From NCBI GenBank assembly GCA_012518155.1, contig JAAYTC010000246.1, forward strand, positions 1 to 9,319: DNA of 9,319 nucleotides. Reading direction: 5' to 3'. How positions within the stretch are numbered: the first letter of the stretch is position 1; the number at the start of each line of letters is the position of its first letter. Positions 1 through 7,161 of the stretch are shown one piece after another. The DNA is from Bacteroidales bacterium. Its GTDB lineage: Bacteria; Bacteroidota; Bacteroidia; Bacteroidales; Dysgonomonadaceae. The position numbers were made by a program, and so were the translations under genes. Below the pieces are notes generated by a model. It worked only from the letters and a program-made list of their open reading frames with translations, was not told the DNA's origin and ran no database searches.

Positions 1-741
1 AATATCGCGGTGGGCGACGAGGAGGTGATACGGTATACCTCCCTTTTCAAGAGCTTGCTGAAAAAATTTGACCCCGATAATAGCACGCTGAAAGCGAAGC
101 TGAACGAACTACGAGGCTTTTTGCTGAACGAGAAAACGAAAGATGACCTCGATACGCCCGAAATTCTTTTTATCAAAGGGAGAATTCGCCGCGAAGAGGC
201 GCTCTCGGCAGACCGCTACGTGGGGCTTCCGGAGGAGAACGTGCACTTCCTGGATCTTCCCTTCTACGAGACGGGGAGGGTGAAAAAGAACCCGATATCC
301 GTGCAGGATGTGCAAATCGTGAAGGAGTTTATCGAGTCGATCAAGCCGCACCAGATTTACGTGGCAGGCGACTTGGCGGACCCGCACGGAACGCATAAGG
401 TGTGCTTGGATGCTATTCTCGCGGCAGTGGACGTGATGAAAGAGGAGGAGTGGTTTAACGATTGCCGCATCTGGATGTATCGCGGCGCGTGGATGGAGTG
501 GGAGATCGACCATATCGAAATGGCAGTACCGCTCTCACCGGAGGAGCTGCGCCAAAAAAGGAACTCGATCCTCCGGCACCAATCGCAGATGGAGAGTGCT
601 CCCTTCCTGGGGGATGACGAGCGGCTCTTCTGGCAACGATCGGAAGATCGTAACCGGGCCACGGCCGATATGTACTGGAAACTGGGACTGGCATCGTACG
701 AGGCGATCGAGGCTTTCGTGGAATATATCCCCGTGCAGTAA
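1..741 (+). CDS. nagB: C-terminal PIG-L/LmbE-like part of a fused glucosamine-6-phosphate deaminase (NagB-like) protein, 5' partial
   Basis: The reading frame is open from base 1 (N-I-A before the GTG at position 10), so this is the last 246 residues of a longer protein, and the GTG is not a real start. The visible part matches the C-terminal half of the roughly 660-residue Bacteroidales proteins in which a NagB-type sugar-phosphate isomerase domain is followed by a PIG-L (LmbE-like) deacetylase domain. Supporting motifs are IAVGDEEVIRY at the left edge, IRREEA (about residues 62-67) and DPHGTH (about residues 127-132), which holds the second metal-binding histidine pair of PIG-L enzymes. The first PIG-L motif (HPDD-like) and the whole NagB domain would lie upstream, outside the window. 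The inferred role is cytoplasmic amino-sugar metabolism; whether both domains are active cannot be judged from this fragment. A hairpin terminator 22 bases after the stop ends its transcription unit. Confidence 0.85.
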   Translation, partial: NIAVGDEEVIRYTSLFKSLLKKFDPDNSTLKAKLNELRGFLLNEKTKDDLDTPEILFIKGRIRREEALSADRYVGLPEENVHFLDLPFYETGRVKKNPISVQDVQIVKEFIESIKPHQIYVAGDLADPHGTHKVCLDAILAAVDVMKEEEWFNDCRIWMYRGAWMEWEIDHIEMAVPLSPEELRQKRNSILRHQSQMESAPFLGDDERLFWQRSEDRNRATADMYWKLGLASYEAIEAFVEYIPVQ

Positions 742-762
742 CGGGTAAATAGTAACTTTCGC

Positions 763-802
763 GAGAGGCTGTACCCTAACCGGTACAGCCTCTCTGCATT
801 TT
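763..802 (+). terminator. Intrinsic terminator after the nagB-like gene
   Basis: Bases 763-775 (GAGAGGCTGTACC) and 782-794 (GGTACAGCCTCTC) are perfect inverted repeats, giving a 13-bp stem with a 6-base loop (CTAACC). The descending arm is followed by TGCATTTTA, a short and imperfect T-run. The stem lies 22 bases after the stop of the upstream gene. The weak T-run lowers certainty about efficiency, but hairpins of this form are usual gene ends. No gene on the minus strand would need it as a bidirectional terminator. Confidence 0.75.
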
Positions 803-887
803 AGCACTGAAAATCAATGGGCTGGGGCGCCCGAGAAGGGGAGCGAGTTTTTATCGGGATTAACGACGGTTTATCAAAAAAAAGTTG

Positions 888-895
888 TATATTGT
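888..895 (+). promoter_or_regulatory. Weak candidate -7 element ahead of the START-like gene
   Basis: The gap at 742-928 must contain a promoter for the START-like gene, because a terminator closes the preceding unit. The best candidate I see is TATATTGT at 888-895, which matches four of the six fixed positions of the Bacteroidota -7 consensus TAnnTTTG. It lies just after an eight-A run (876-883). I see no convincing -33 TTTG at the usual spacing. Nothing else in this gap looks like a gene or an RNA. Confidence 0.25.
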
Positions 896-905
896 GAGCC
901 TCTAT

Positions 906-929
906 TAAAACTACCGATAAAACTACCGA
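906..929 (+). repeat. Perfect 12-bp tandem duplication overlapping the START-like gene start codon
   Basis: TAAAACTACCGA occurs at 906-917 and again at 918-929 with no gap. The base after each copy is T, so the duplication runs for 25 bases. The second copy ends on the A of the ATG start (929-931). In the first copy the equivalent triplet is ATA, so only one copy carries the start codon. The unit contains an A-run and no Shine-Dalgarno-like sequence, as is common ahead of Bacteroidota genes. Confidence 0.9.
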
Positions 930-1318
930 TGCCGAGAGAAAAATATCATATCGAGTTCCTAATGGGTAACGCCACCCAGAGTAGCTTATGGCGGATGATT
1001 AGCCAGATTGACGGTTTGTCGGAATGGTTTGCTGAAGAGGTCGAGATGGATGAAACCGAATCGATTTACACCTTTACCTGGGGAAAAAGCAGCAACCAAG
1101 CTGAAATTGTTATGAATAAGCCGCAATCGGTTATCCGATACCGATGGATGGACGAAGAGGATGAGTCGATCTATTTCGAATTTCGCTTGCGAAAGCTGGA
1201 CCTGTCGGGCGATATGACCTTGGAAATAACCGATTTCGCGGAAGCCGACGAAAAAGGAGACTCGATCACGTTGTGGGAAGCACAAATTGAAGAAATGAAA
1301 AGAAGACTGGGTGTGTGA
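929..1318 (+). CDS. START-like (SRPBCC/AHA1-type fold) domain protein
   Basis: This 129-residue protein is made up almost entirely of one START-like domain of the helix-grip fold, in the family found across Bacteroidales as a stand-alone protein. It has no signal peptide or membrane segment, so it is probably cytoplasmic. Visible family features are LSEWFA (residues 30-35) after the first helix, FTWGK (49-53), an aromatic strand IRYRW (69-73), ITDFAE (100-105), and a C-terminal helix with LW and MKRRLG. The fold normally encloses a hydrophobic pocket, but the ligand of this family is unknown to me, so no reaction is assigned. The ATG at 929 is chosen because it gives the usual family N-terminus (charged residues, then HIEF); the next in-frame ATG (962) would remove the first strand. 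The permease gene follows after 70 bases without a visible terminator, so read-through is possible. Confidence 0.8.
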   Translation: MPREKYHIEFLMGNATQSSLWRMISQIDGLSEWFAEEVEMDETESIYTFTWGKSSNQAEIVMNKPQSVIRYRWMDEEDESIYFEFRLRKLDLSGDMTLEITDFAEADEKGDSITLWEAQIEEMKRRLGV

Positions 1319-1344
1319 AGTTATTATTCTCCGTTGGATTTTAC

Positions 1345-1352
1345 TATCTTTG
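1345..1352 (+). promoter_or_regulatory. Bacteroidota-type -7 promoter element ahead of the permease gene
   Basis: TATCTTTG at 1345-1352 matches the Bacteroidota sigma-ABfr -7 consensus TAnnTTTG at every fixed position and lies 36 bases before the ATG at 1389. The -33 region at the expected spacing (about 1321-1326, TTATTA) is only T-rich and lacks a clear TTTG. The site would start a transcript with a leader of about 30 bases covering the permease and, given the short gaps that follow, possibly ribBA, rmuC, kbl, tdh and sixA. Confidence 0.6.
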
Positions 1353-1388
1353 CCCTATATTTAAAACGAGCTTCTTTTTGTTTGGCTA

Positions 1389-3314
1389 ATGAGAAGATTT
1401 TTCCACATAAAACGATTATACGGCTACATTCTTAAGACTTTCATCCCGCTTTTCCTGATGACTTTCACCATTTGTCTGTTCCTCGTGCTGATGCAGTTCC
1501 TGTGGAAGTACGTGGAAGACATGGTGGGAAAAGGACTCGGGATAGGTGTGCTTGCCGAAATGTTCGTGGTGGCGGCACTTAACTTCGTGCCCATGGCACT
1601 TCCACTGGCTATCTTGCTGGCCTCGTTGATGGTGTTTGGAAACATGGGGGAGAACCTCGAACTGCTCGCCATCAAATCGGCGGGGATCCCGCTGCTGAAA
1701 ATTATGAAGCCGCTGACGATCCTGGTCTTTTTTATCTCCGTGGGTACCTTCTTCTATCAAGATAAAATTCTTCCCAAAACACAAACAAAATTCTACTCGC
1801 TGCTGATTTCGATACGACAAGCATCGCCGGAACTGGATGTGCCGGAGGGGGTGTTCTATAAAGAAATTGGGGGCTATAACCTCTACGTGGAAAAGAAAAA
1901 TCCGGAGACGGGCATGTTGTACGACGTGCTTATTTATGACGTGGCCGCCGGATTTAACAATATGGCGGTGATCGTGTGCGACTCTGCCGAGATGAGCAGC
2001 ACGGAAGATAAAACCATGCTTATCTTTACCATGTATAGCGGACAACAGTTTCAAAATTCGCGGATGGGGGAGGATGACCGCCGACAGAGCCAAGAGTTCG
2101 TGCCTTACGCGCGAGAGAACTTTGCTGTGAAGACGATGATGATCCCTTACGACGCGAACTTTACGCGCATGGATGAGCAGACCATCGAGGGGAGTTCAAC
2201 CAGCAACTACGTCTCAAAAAATTTACAACAACTGGGCGAATCGATCGACTCGATGCGGGTGGTGCTCGATAGCGTGAATATCGTGGATAGGAAGATGATG
2301 AAGAATCATTCCTACCTCTCTTTCCGGAGTGGATATCCTGCCGACGAGCGGGATTCATTGATCACGGCGGCACAACTATCGCCGGTGGAAGTGCCCCGCC
2401 ACGATACGCTCTTTCAATCGAAAGACCCCGGGGACCAGTCGACCATCTTGCAGAACGCGTTTATGAAGGCGGACAATAATAGCAACGAGTTCCTGTTTCG
2501 GTCGCTCAATAAAACTACCACCAACAGAACAATTAACCGCCACTGGGTGGAGTGGCACCGCAAGTTTACCATCCCGTTCACCTGCATGATTTTCTTCTTC
2601 ATCGGAGCGCCCCTGGGGTCGATCGTGAGGAAGGGGGGACTGGGCACGCCGATCGTGATTTCGGTGCTCTTGTTTATTATCTATTATATTCTTGAGAACG
2701 TGGGGTACAAAATGACCCGCGATGGCGTGTGGATGCACTGGTTCGGGATGTGGTTCAGCTCGATGTTGCTGCTGCCGGTGGGGGTGTTCCTGACGTACAA
2801 GGCGATCAACGATTCGGTGATCATGAATGCCGATACTTACTTGACCTTCTTTAAGCGGCTCTTTTTTATACGGGAGAAAAGAAATTATCCCGTGAAGAGC
2901 GTGGTGGTGCATCACCCTTCGGTGCCCGAGATTAAAACCCGGTTCAAGGAACTGTCTAACGAGATCGATTCGTTTATCGAGCGGCATAGCACCACGGGGT
3001 ATAAAATGTTTTGGACGGACGAGGAGTACGACGACCGGTTGAAATCCATTAAGAACTCCCTGGAGATCGTGATGGAACAACTTTCTAACTCCCGGAGCCG
3101 GGGGGTGCTCGCGAAAGCGGAAGAATTTCCGGTGCTGATTAAAAGCGTCCGGACCTTCAAGGCTAACTCTAAATTGGCGCGGGCTTGCATGTACTTGTTC
3201 CCCGTGGGGATCATCGTGTGGCTGCTCTCGATACCATTCGAACAGAGAATTATTAACGATTTAAAACACGTTCAGCAGCTAAGTGTCGAATTAAACGACT
3301 ATATTCACGAATAA
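1389..3314 (+). CDS. LptF/LptG family (YjgP/YjgQ) lipopolysaccharide export permease, long Bacteroidales form
   Basis: This is a membrane subunit of the LptB2FG ABC transporter, which extracts lipopolysaccharide from the inner membrane and passes it to the periplasmic Lpt bridge. The N-terminus has three membrane segments (about residues 14-36, 53-84 and 105-124). A periplasmic region (125-390) follows, and then the family's second membrane block at about 394-412, 420-437 and 450-470, including the conserved stretch from EWHRKF through GAPLGSIVRKGG. E. coli LptF and LptG are about 360 residues; this protein has 641. The additional length is a larger periplasmic part (about 260-385, polar and serine-rich) and a C-terminal region (471-596) ending in a seventh hydrophobic segment (about 598-616). 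Long forms are usual in Bacteroidales. The partner permease and the LptB ATPase are not in the window. I cannot decide between LptF and LptG, so no symbol is given. The gene ends 14 bases before ribBA. Confidence 0.88.
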   Translation: MRRFFHIKRLYGYILKTFIPLFLMTFTICLFLVLMQFLWKYVEDMVGKGLGIGVLAEMFVVAALNFVPMALPLAILLASLMVFGNMGENLELLAIKSAGIPLLKIMKPLTILVFFISVGTFFYQDKILPKTQTKFYSLLISIRQASPELDVPEGVFYKEIGGYNLYVEKKNPETGMLYDVLIYDVAAGFNNMAVIVCDSAEMSSTEDKTMLIFTMYSGQQFQNSRMGEDDRRQSQEFVPYARENFAVKTMMIPYDANFTRMDEQTIEGSSTSNYVSKNLQQLGESIDSMRVVLDSVNIVDRKMMKNHSYLSFRSGYPADERDSLITAAQLSPVEVPRHDTLFQSKDPGDQSTILQNAFMKADNNSNEFLFRSLNKTTTNRTINRHWVEWHRKFTIPFTCMIFFFIGAPLGSIVRKGGLGTPIVISVLLFIIYYILENVGYKMTRDGVWMHWFGMWFSSMLLLPVGVFLTYKAINDSVIMNADTYLTFFKRLFFIREKRNYPVKSVVVHHPSVPEIKTRFKELSNEIDSFIERHSTTGYKMFWTDEEYDDRLKSIKNSLEIVMEQLSNSRSRGVLAKAEEFPVLIKSVRTFKANSKLARACMYLFPVGIIVWLLSIPFEQRIINDLKHVQQLSVELNDYIHE

Positions 3315-3328
3315 ATAATAATCATCAT

Positions 3329-4549
3329 ATGGAGGAAAAATTTAGATTACACACGATCGAAGAAGCCATCGAGGAGATACGAAAAGGGGAGTTTATCATC
3401 GTGGTGGATGACGAGGATAGGGAGAACGAGGGCGACCTGATTATCGCGGCCGAATGCATCACCCCGGAGAAGATTAACTTCATGGAGACGCACGCGAGGG
3501 GGTTGATTTGTGCCCCGATAACGAAAGAACGGGCCGAAGAACTGGAGCTCCCGATGATGGTGACACACAACACGTCGATTCATTCCACCCCGTTCACGGT
3601 GTCGATTGACCTCCTCACTCATGGCTGTACAACCGGTATATCGGCGTACGACCGCGCGCAGACCATCTTGGCTCTTACTCGCGAGGAGACGGCCCCGGAA
3701 GATTTTGGGCGGCCCGGGCATATTTTCCCGTTGCGGTCGCAATCGAAAGGGGTACTGAGGCGTGCGGGACATACCGAAGCAACAATCGATTTCGCGCGAT
3801 TGGCGGGACTCTACCCGGCCGGGGCACTCGCGGAGATAAAAAATGAGGATGGCTCAATGGCTCGACTGCCGCAACTGATGGAGATGTCGAAGGAATTTGG
3901 ACTGAAGATTGTTTCAGTGGCCGACCTGATTAAGTACCGGCTGAAGACGGAGTCGCTGATTGAGCGGGGGGAGGCGGTGCAGCTTCCGAGTGCTTACGGC
4001 AACTTCCAGATGATCCCTTTCCTGCAAAAAGCTACCGGCCATGAGCACGTGGCGATGATTAAAGGGGAGTGGGAGGAGGATGAGCCGATATTGGTGCGCG
4101 TGCACTCTTCGTGCGTCACGGGCGATATATTTGGTTCGATGCGGTGCGAGTGTGGCGATCAGCTGCACAAGGCGCTGGAGATGATCGAAAAGGAGGAAAG
4201 AGGGGTGTTGGTGTACCTTAACCAAGAGGGGCGCGGTATCGGGCTGATGGCAAAGGCGGAGGCGTATAAGCTGCAGGAGCAAGGGTACGATACGGTGGAC
4301 GCGAACCTGCACCTGGGCTACCAGGCGGACGAAAGGGATTACGGGGTAGGTGCACAAATTCTTCGCAGCCTGGGTGTGAAAAAAATGCGCCTGATGACCA
4401 ATAACCCCAAAAAACGGATCGGACTGGAATCGTATGGACTGGAGGTGGTGGAGAATGTTCCGCTGGAGATTTCTCCCAATAAGTATAACCACTTTTACAT
4501 GGAGACGAAGAAGAAACGAATGGGGCACGTGCTGCGAAATATTAAATGA
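3329..4549 (+). CDS. ribBA: Bifunctional 3,4-dihydroxy-2-butanone-4-phosphate synthase / GTP cyclohydrolase II (RibBA)
   Basis: This cytoplasmic enzyme makes both riboflavin precursors: dihydroxybutanone phosphate from ribulose 5-phosphate (N-terminal RibB domain, about residues 1-203) and diaminohydroxyribosylaminopyrimidinone phosphate from GTP (C-terminal RibA domain, about 207-406). The RibB part shows the acidic metal-binding loop DDEDRENEGD (27-36), THGCTTGISAYDRAQT (97-112), GRPGHIFPL (127-135) and HTEATIDFARLAGL (148-161). The RibA part shows the zinc cysteines C262, C273 and C275 in HSSC...RCECG, the GTP-binding NQEGRGIGL (298-306), DERDYGVGAQIL (334-345) with the probable catalytic arginine R336, and TNNPKK (357-362). 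Both halves keep their key residues and the length of 406 is normal, so both activities are expected. The gene starts 14 bases after the permease and its stop overlaps the rmuC start. The short leader has no room for an FMN riboswitch. Confidence 0.97.
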   Translation: MEEKFRLHTIEEAIEEIRKGEFIIVVDDEDRENEGDLIIAAECITPEKINFMETHARGLICAPITKERAEELELPMMVTHNTSIHSTPFTVSIDLLTHGCTTGISAYDRAQTILALTREETAPEDFGRPGHIFPLRSQSKGVLRRAGHTEATIDFARLAGLYPAGALAEIKNEDGSMARLPQLMEMSKEFGLKIVSVADLIKYRLKTESLIERGEAVQLPSAYGNFQMIPFLQKATGHEHVAMIKGEWEEDEPILVRVHSSCVTGDIFGSMRCECGDQLHKALEMIEKEERGVLVYLNQEGRGIGLMAKAEAYKLQEQGYDTVDANLHLGYQADERDYGVGAQILRSLGVKKMRLMTNNPKKRIGLESYGLEVVENVPLEISPNKYNHFYMETKKKRMGHVLRNIK

Positions 4550-5922
4550 ACGACCTCCTCTATCTCTTGACCGGTATTTTGGCAGGCGGTATGGCGGCAT
4601 GGATTATCGCCACGCTACAGGTACGCTCGAAAACGGTTCCAAAAAGTAGCCACGAATCTCTTCTGTTTGAAGAGAATACACGAAGGGTCGACTTGGCACT
4701 GGCAAGGGAGAAGTTAGCCGATAGGGAGAGGGAGCTGGAGAACTACAAGGGGGAGCTGGCCGAGATGCGAAAGGCCTATAACGAGGCGTACCAATCGTTG
4801 GCTTCCTATGCTGCCGATAACCGGGTGTTACGGGAGAAACTGGAGGCGGGCGAAAAAGAGGTGGTGGAGTTGCGGGAGAGGTTTAACCTGGAGTTCGAAC
4901 AGATAGCATCCAAGATTCTGGAGGAGAAATCGGAGAAGTTTACGCGGCTGAATAGGGATAACTTGGATAGTATCTTGAAGCCTTTCGGGGAGAACATCAA
5001 CCTGTTTCGGAAAAAAGTGGAAGAGGTGTATTTAACCGAATCGAAGGAGCGTTTCTCGCTGGGGCAGGAGGTGAAAAACTTGCGGGAACTGAACGACCGG
5101 CTGAGCACCGAAGCGAATAATTTGACCAATGCCCTGAAAGGGAATTCAAAAGTGCAGGGGGACTGGGGACAGGTGATCCTTGAGAATATTTTAGAACGGT
5201 CGGGCCTTACCGCGGGACGGGAATATTTTGTGCAGGAGTTCTTGAAGGACGACGACGGGAATTACCATAAAGGCGAGGGTGGAGCCCGGATGCAACCGGA
5301 TATTATTATCGCGTACCCGGACGACCGGAAGGTGATCATCGACTCGAAGGTGTCGCTCACGGCGTACGTTAATTACATGAATAGCAACGATCACGCCATG
5401 CAGAAGGAGTACCTGAAGGAACATCTCCGGTCGGTACGTAGGCATATCGACGACCTGAGCCGAAAGCAGTACCACGCGTACGCGGCTACCCTCGATTTCG
5501 TGATGTTGTTTATTCCGAACGAGCCGGCTTACCTGCTGGCACTACAGCACGAGGAGTCGCTCTGGCAATATGCTTACGATAAAAAAATTCTCCTGATGAG
5601 CCCGACCAACCTGATCGCGGCACTGAAGCTGATCGTGGACCTGTGGAAAAGGGAGTACCAAAGCCGCCACGCGCAGGAGATCGCCGACCGGGGTTCGGCA
5701 CTGTATGATAAGTTCGTGAATTTCGTGGCTTCGCTCGATGAGGTGGGTACCTCGCTGGAACGTGCCGCGAAGAGCTATAATAACGCGTACGGCCAATTGA
5801 AGTCGGGACGGGGAAACTTGATCCGACAGGCGGAGATGCTACGCGAACTGGGGGTGAAATCGAAAAAAACATTGCCGAAGTCGCTGGTAGATAAAGCAAC
5901 CGAAATTAACAATGAAGATTAA
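4546..5922 (+). CDS. rmuC: DNA recombination protein RmuC
   Basis: RmuC-family proteins limit inversions at short inverted repeats and have a PD-(D/E)XK nuclease-like core. This one has 458 residues. It begins with a hydrophobic anchor (about 4-24), continues with a long charged coiled coil (about 40-190), and then has the RmuC domain (about 195-430). Family motifs are KVQGDWGQVILENILERSGL (202-221), a candidate nuclease core with D252 followed by DSK at 266-268, and FIPNEPAYLLAL (322-333). The tail after about 436 is short and polar. The ATG lies inside the ribBA end as ATGA (4546-4549), a four-base overlap that suggests translational coupling. This start keeps the anchor, which supports the choice. 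The anchor would place the protein at the inner membrane with the nuclease-like domain probably in the cytoplasm. Catalysis has not, to my knowledge, been shown for this family, so nuclease activity is an inference. Confidence 0.95.
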   Translation: MNDLLYLLTGILAGGMAAWIIATLQVRSKTVPKSSHESLLFEENTRRVDLALAREKLADRERELENYKGELAEMRKAYNEAYQSLASYAADNRVLREKLEAGEKEVVELRERFNLEFEQIASKILEEKSEKFTRLNRDNLDSILKPFGENINLFRKKVEEVYLTESKERFSLGQEVKNLRELNDRLSTEANNLTNALKGNSKVQGDWGQVILENILERSGLTAGREYFVQEFLKDDDGNYHKGEGGARMQPDIIIAYPDDRKVIIDSKVSLTAYVNYMNSNDHAMQKEYLKEHLRSVRRHIDDLSRKQYHAYAATLDFVMLFIPNEPAYLLALQHEESLWQYAYDKKILLMSPTNLIAALKLIVDLWKREYQSRHAQEIADRGSALYDKFVNFVASLDEVGTSLERAAKSYNNAYGQLKSGRGNLIRQAEMLRELGVKSKKTLPKSLVDKATEINNED

Positions 5923-5933
5923 CTAGGTAAACG

Positions 5934-5952
5934 AAGAATTAAGAATTAAGAA
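5934..5952 (+). repeat. 7-bp tandem repeat in the rmuC-kbl gap
   Basis: AAGAATT occurs at 5934-5940 and 5941-5947, followed by a partial third copy AAGAA at 5948-5952, giving a period of seven over 19 bases. It occupies most of the 34-base gap between rmuC and kbl and ends four bases before the kbl ATG (5957). The purine-rich end (AAGAAAGAT, 5948-5956) sits where a ribosome-binding or unstructured A-rich leader would be expected. Confidence 0.85.
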
Positions 5953-5956
5953 AGAT

Positions 5957-7147
5957 ATGTACACGAAAATGAAACAACACTTACAGGCGGAACTGAACGC
6001 CATCGAGGAAGCGGGACTTTACAAAGAAGAGCGTATAATCGTAAGCCCTCAGCGGGCTCAAATTAAGGTGGAGTCGGGACAAGAAGTGCTTAACTTTTGC
6101 GCGAATAACTACCTGGGGCTGTCGGATCACCCTGAACTGATTAACACGGCGAAAAGGGCACTCGACGAGCGGGGATACGGTATGTCGTCGGTACGCTTTA
6201 TCTGCGGTACGCAGGATTATCATAAGGAGCTGGAAAGGACGATCAGCGAATTTTTCCACACCGACGATACCATCTTGTATGCTTCGTGCTTTGACGCGAA
6301 CGGGGGACTCTTCGATCCTCTTTTCACGAGTGACGACGCGATTATCTCCGACGCGCTCAATCATGCTTCTATCATTGATGGGGTGCGCCTCTGTAAGGCG
6401 AAACGTTACCGGTATGCCAACGCGGATATGGACGACCTTGAAGAGAAACTGAAAGAGGCCCAAGAGCAGCGTTTCCGGGTGATTATCACGGATGGGGTGT
6501 TCTCGATGGATGGCAACGTGGCACCCATGGATAGGATCATGGAGCTGGCCCGGAAATACGACGCTTTGGTGATGGTGGACGAGAGCCACTCGGCGGGCGT
6601 GGTAGGGAAGACGGGGAAGGGAGTCACCGAACTCTATAATATTCTCGGCGAGGTGGACGCGATTACCGGTACGCTGGGTAAGGCGTTTGGCGGGGCAATC
6701 GGGGGGTTCACCACCGGTCGGCAAGAAATTATCGATATGTTGCGCCAACGGTCAAGGCCTTACCTGTTCTCGAACTCTATTCCACCACTGGTGGCCGCTT
6801 CGGGGGTGAGGGCGTTTCAACTGCTGAAGGAGTCGAATCACTTGCAGGACAAACTGCACGAGAACGTGGACTATTTTATTGCTAAAATGAAGGAGGCGGG
6901 ATTCGATATTAAACCGACGGAATCGGCTATCTGCGCGGTGATGCTGTACGATGCCAAGTTATCGCAAGAGTTCGCGAACGACTTGTTGGACGAGGGTATT
7001 TACGTGACGGGCTTTTATTACCCGGTGGTGCCGAAAGGGGAGGCGCGTATCCGGGTGCAGCTCTCCGCAGGACACGAGCGGGCGCACCTCGATAAGGCGA
7101 TCGAGGCGTTTATTAAGGTCGGGAAAAAACGGGAGGTTATTAATTGA
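5957..7147 (+). CDS. kbl: Glycine C-acetyltransferase (2-amino-3-ketobutyrate CoA ligase)
   Basis: This enzyme cleaves 2-amino-3-ketobutyrate with CoA to glycine and acetyl-CoA, the second step of threonine degradation through threonine dehydrogenase. It belongs to the alpha-oxoamine synthase group of fold-type I PLP enzymes. The 396 residues agree with the family length (E. coli Kbl has 398). Diagnostic parts are FCANNYLGL (47-55), GMSSVRFICGTQ (75-86), NHASIIDG (135-142) with the PLP-stacking histidine H136, TDGVFSMDG (178-186), the DESHSAG motif (208-214) with D208 for the PLP ring nitrogen, and TLGKAFGG (239-246) with the Schiff-base lysine K242. The start at 5957 (MYTKMKQHL) gives the usual family N-terminus. 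The tdh gene follows after 14 bases, and the presence of the partner enzyme separates it from BioF, SPT and HemA relatives. PQRAQI (31-36) differs from the more usual PQGA form. Confidence 0.96.
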   Translation: MYTKMKQHLQAELNAIEEAGLYKEERIIVSPQRAQIKVESGQEVLNFCANNYLGLSDHPELINTAKRALDERGYGMSSVRFICGTQDYHKELERTISEFFHTDDTILYASCFDANGGLFDPLFTSDDAIISDALNHASIIDGVRLCKAKRYRYANADMDDLEEKLKEAQEQRFRVIITDGVFSMDGNVAPMDRIMELARKYDALVMVDESHSAGVVGKTGKGVTELYNILGEVDAITGTLGKAFGGAIGGFTTGRQEIIDMLRQRSRPYLFSNSIPPLVAASGVRAFQLLKESNHLQDKLHENVDYFIAKMKEAGFDIKPTESAICAVMLYDAKLSQEFANDLLDEGIYVTGFYYPVVPKGEARIRVQLSAGHERAHLDKAIEAFIKVGKKREVIN

Positions 7148-7161
7148 GTTAAATCAAAAAT

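Noticed and set aside
10..12. GTG as the start of the first gene
   Set aside because: The frame is open to base 1 and the preceding codons fit the family sequence, so the gene begins outside the window.
825..832. GGGCGCCC palindrome in the gap ahead of the START-like gene
   Set aside because: It is a single 8-bp palindrome with no loop, no second copy and no following T-run; it could occur by chance.
3315..3328. FMN riboswitch or separate promoter ahead of ribBA
   Set aside because: Only 14 AT-rich bases separate the genes, which is far too short for an FMN aptamer, and no -7 element is present.
2376..4600. Long minus-strand open frames opposite the permease and ribBA (2376-3080, 3914-4600)
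   Set aside because: They are antisense shadows of well-supported genes, with low-complexity His/Arg-rich translations and no family resemblance.
4434..4649. 71-codon plus-strand open frame across the ribBA-rmuC junction
   Set aside because: It overlaps both real genes in another frame and its translation is Trp/Arg-rich without a domain.
5981..6748. 255-codon minus-strand open frame
   Set aside because: It lies wholly opposite kbl, and its translation is rich in Arg, His and Pro with no recognisable motif; it is a shadow of kbl codon choice.
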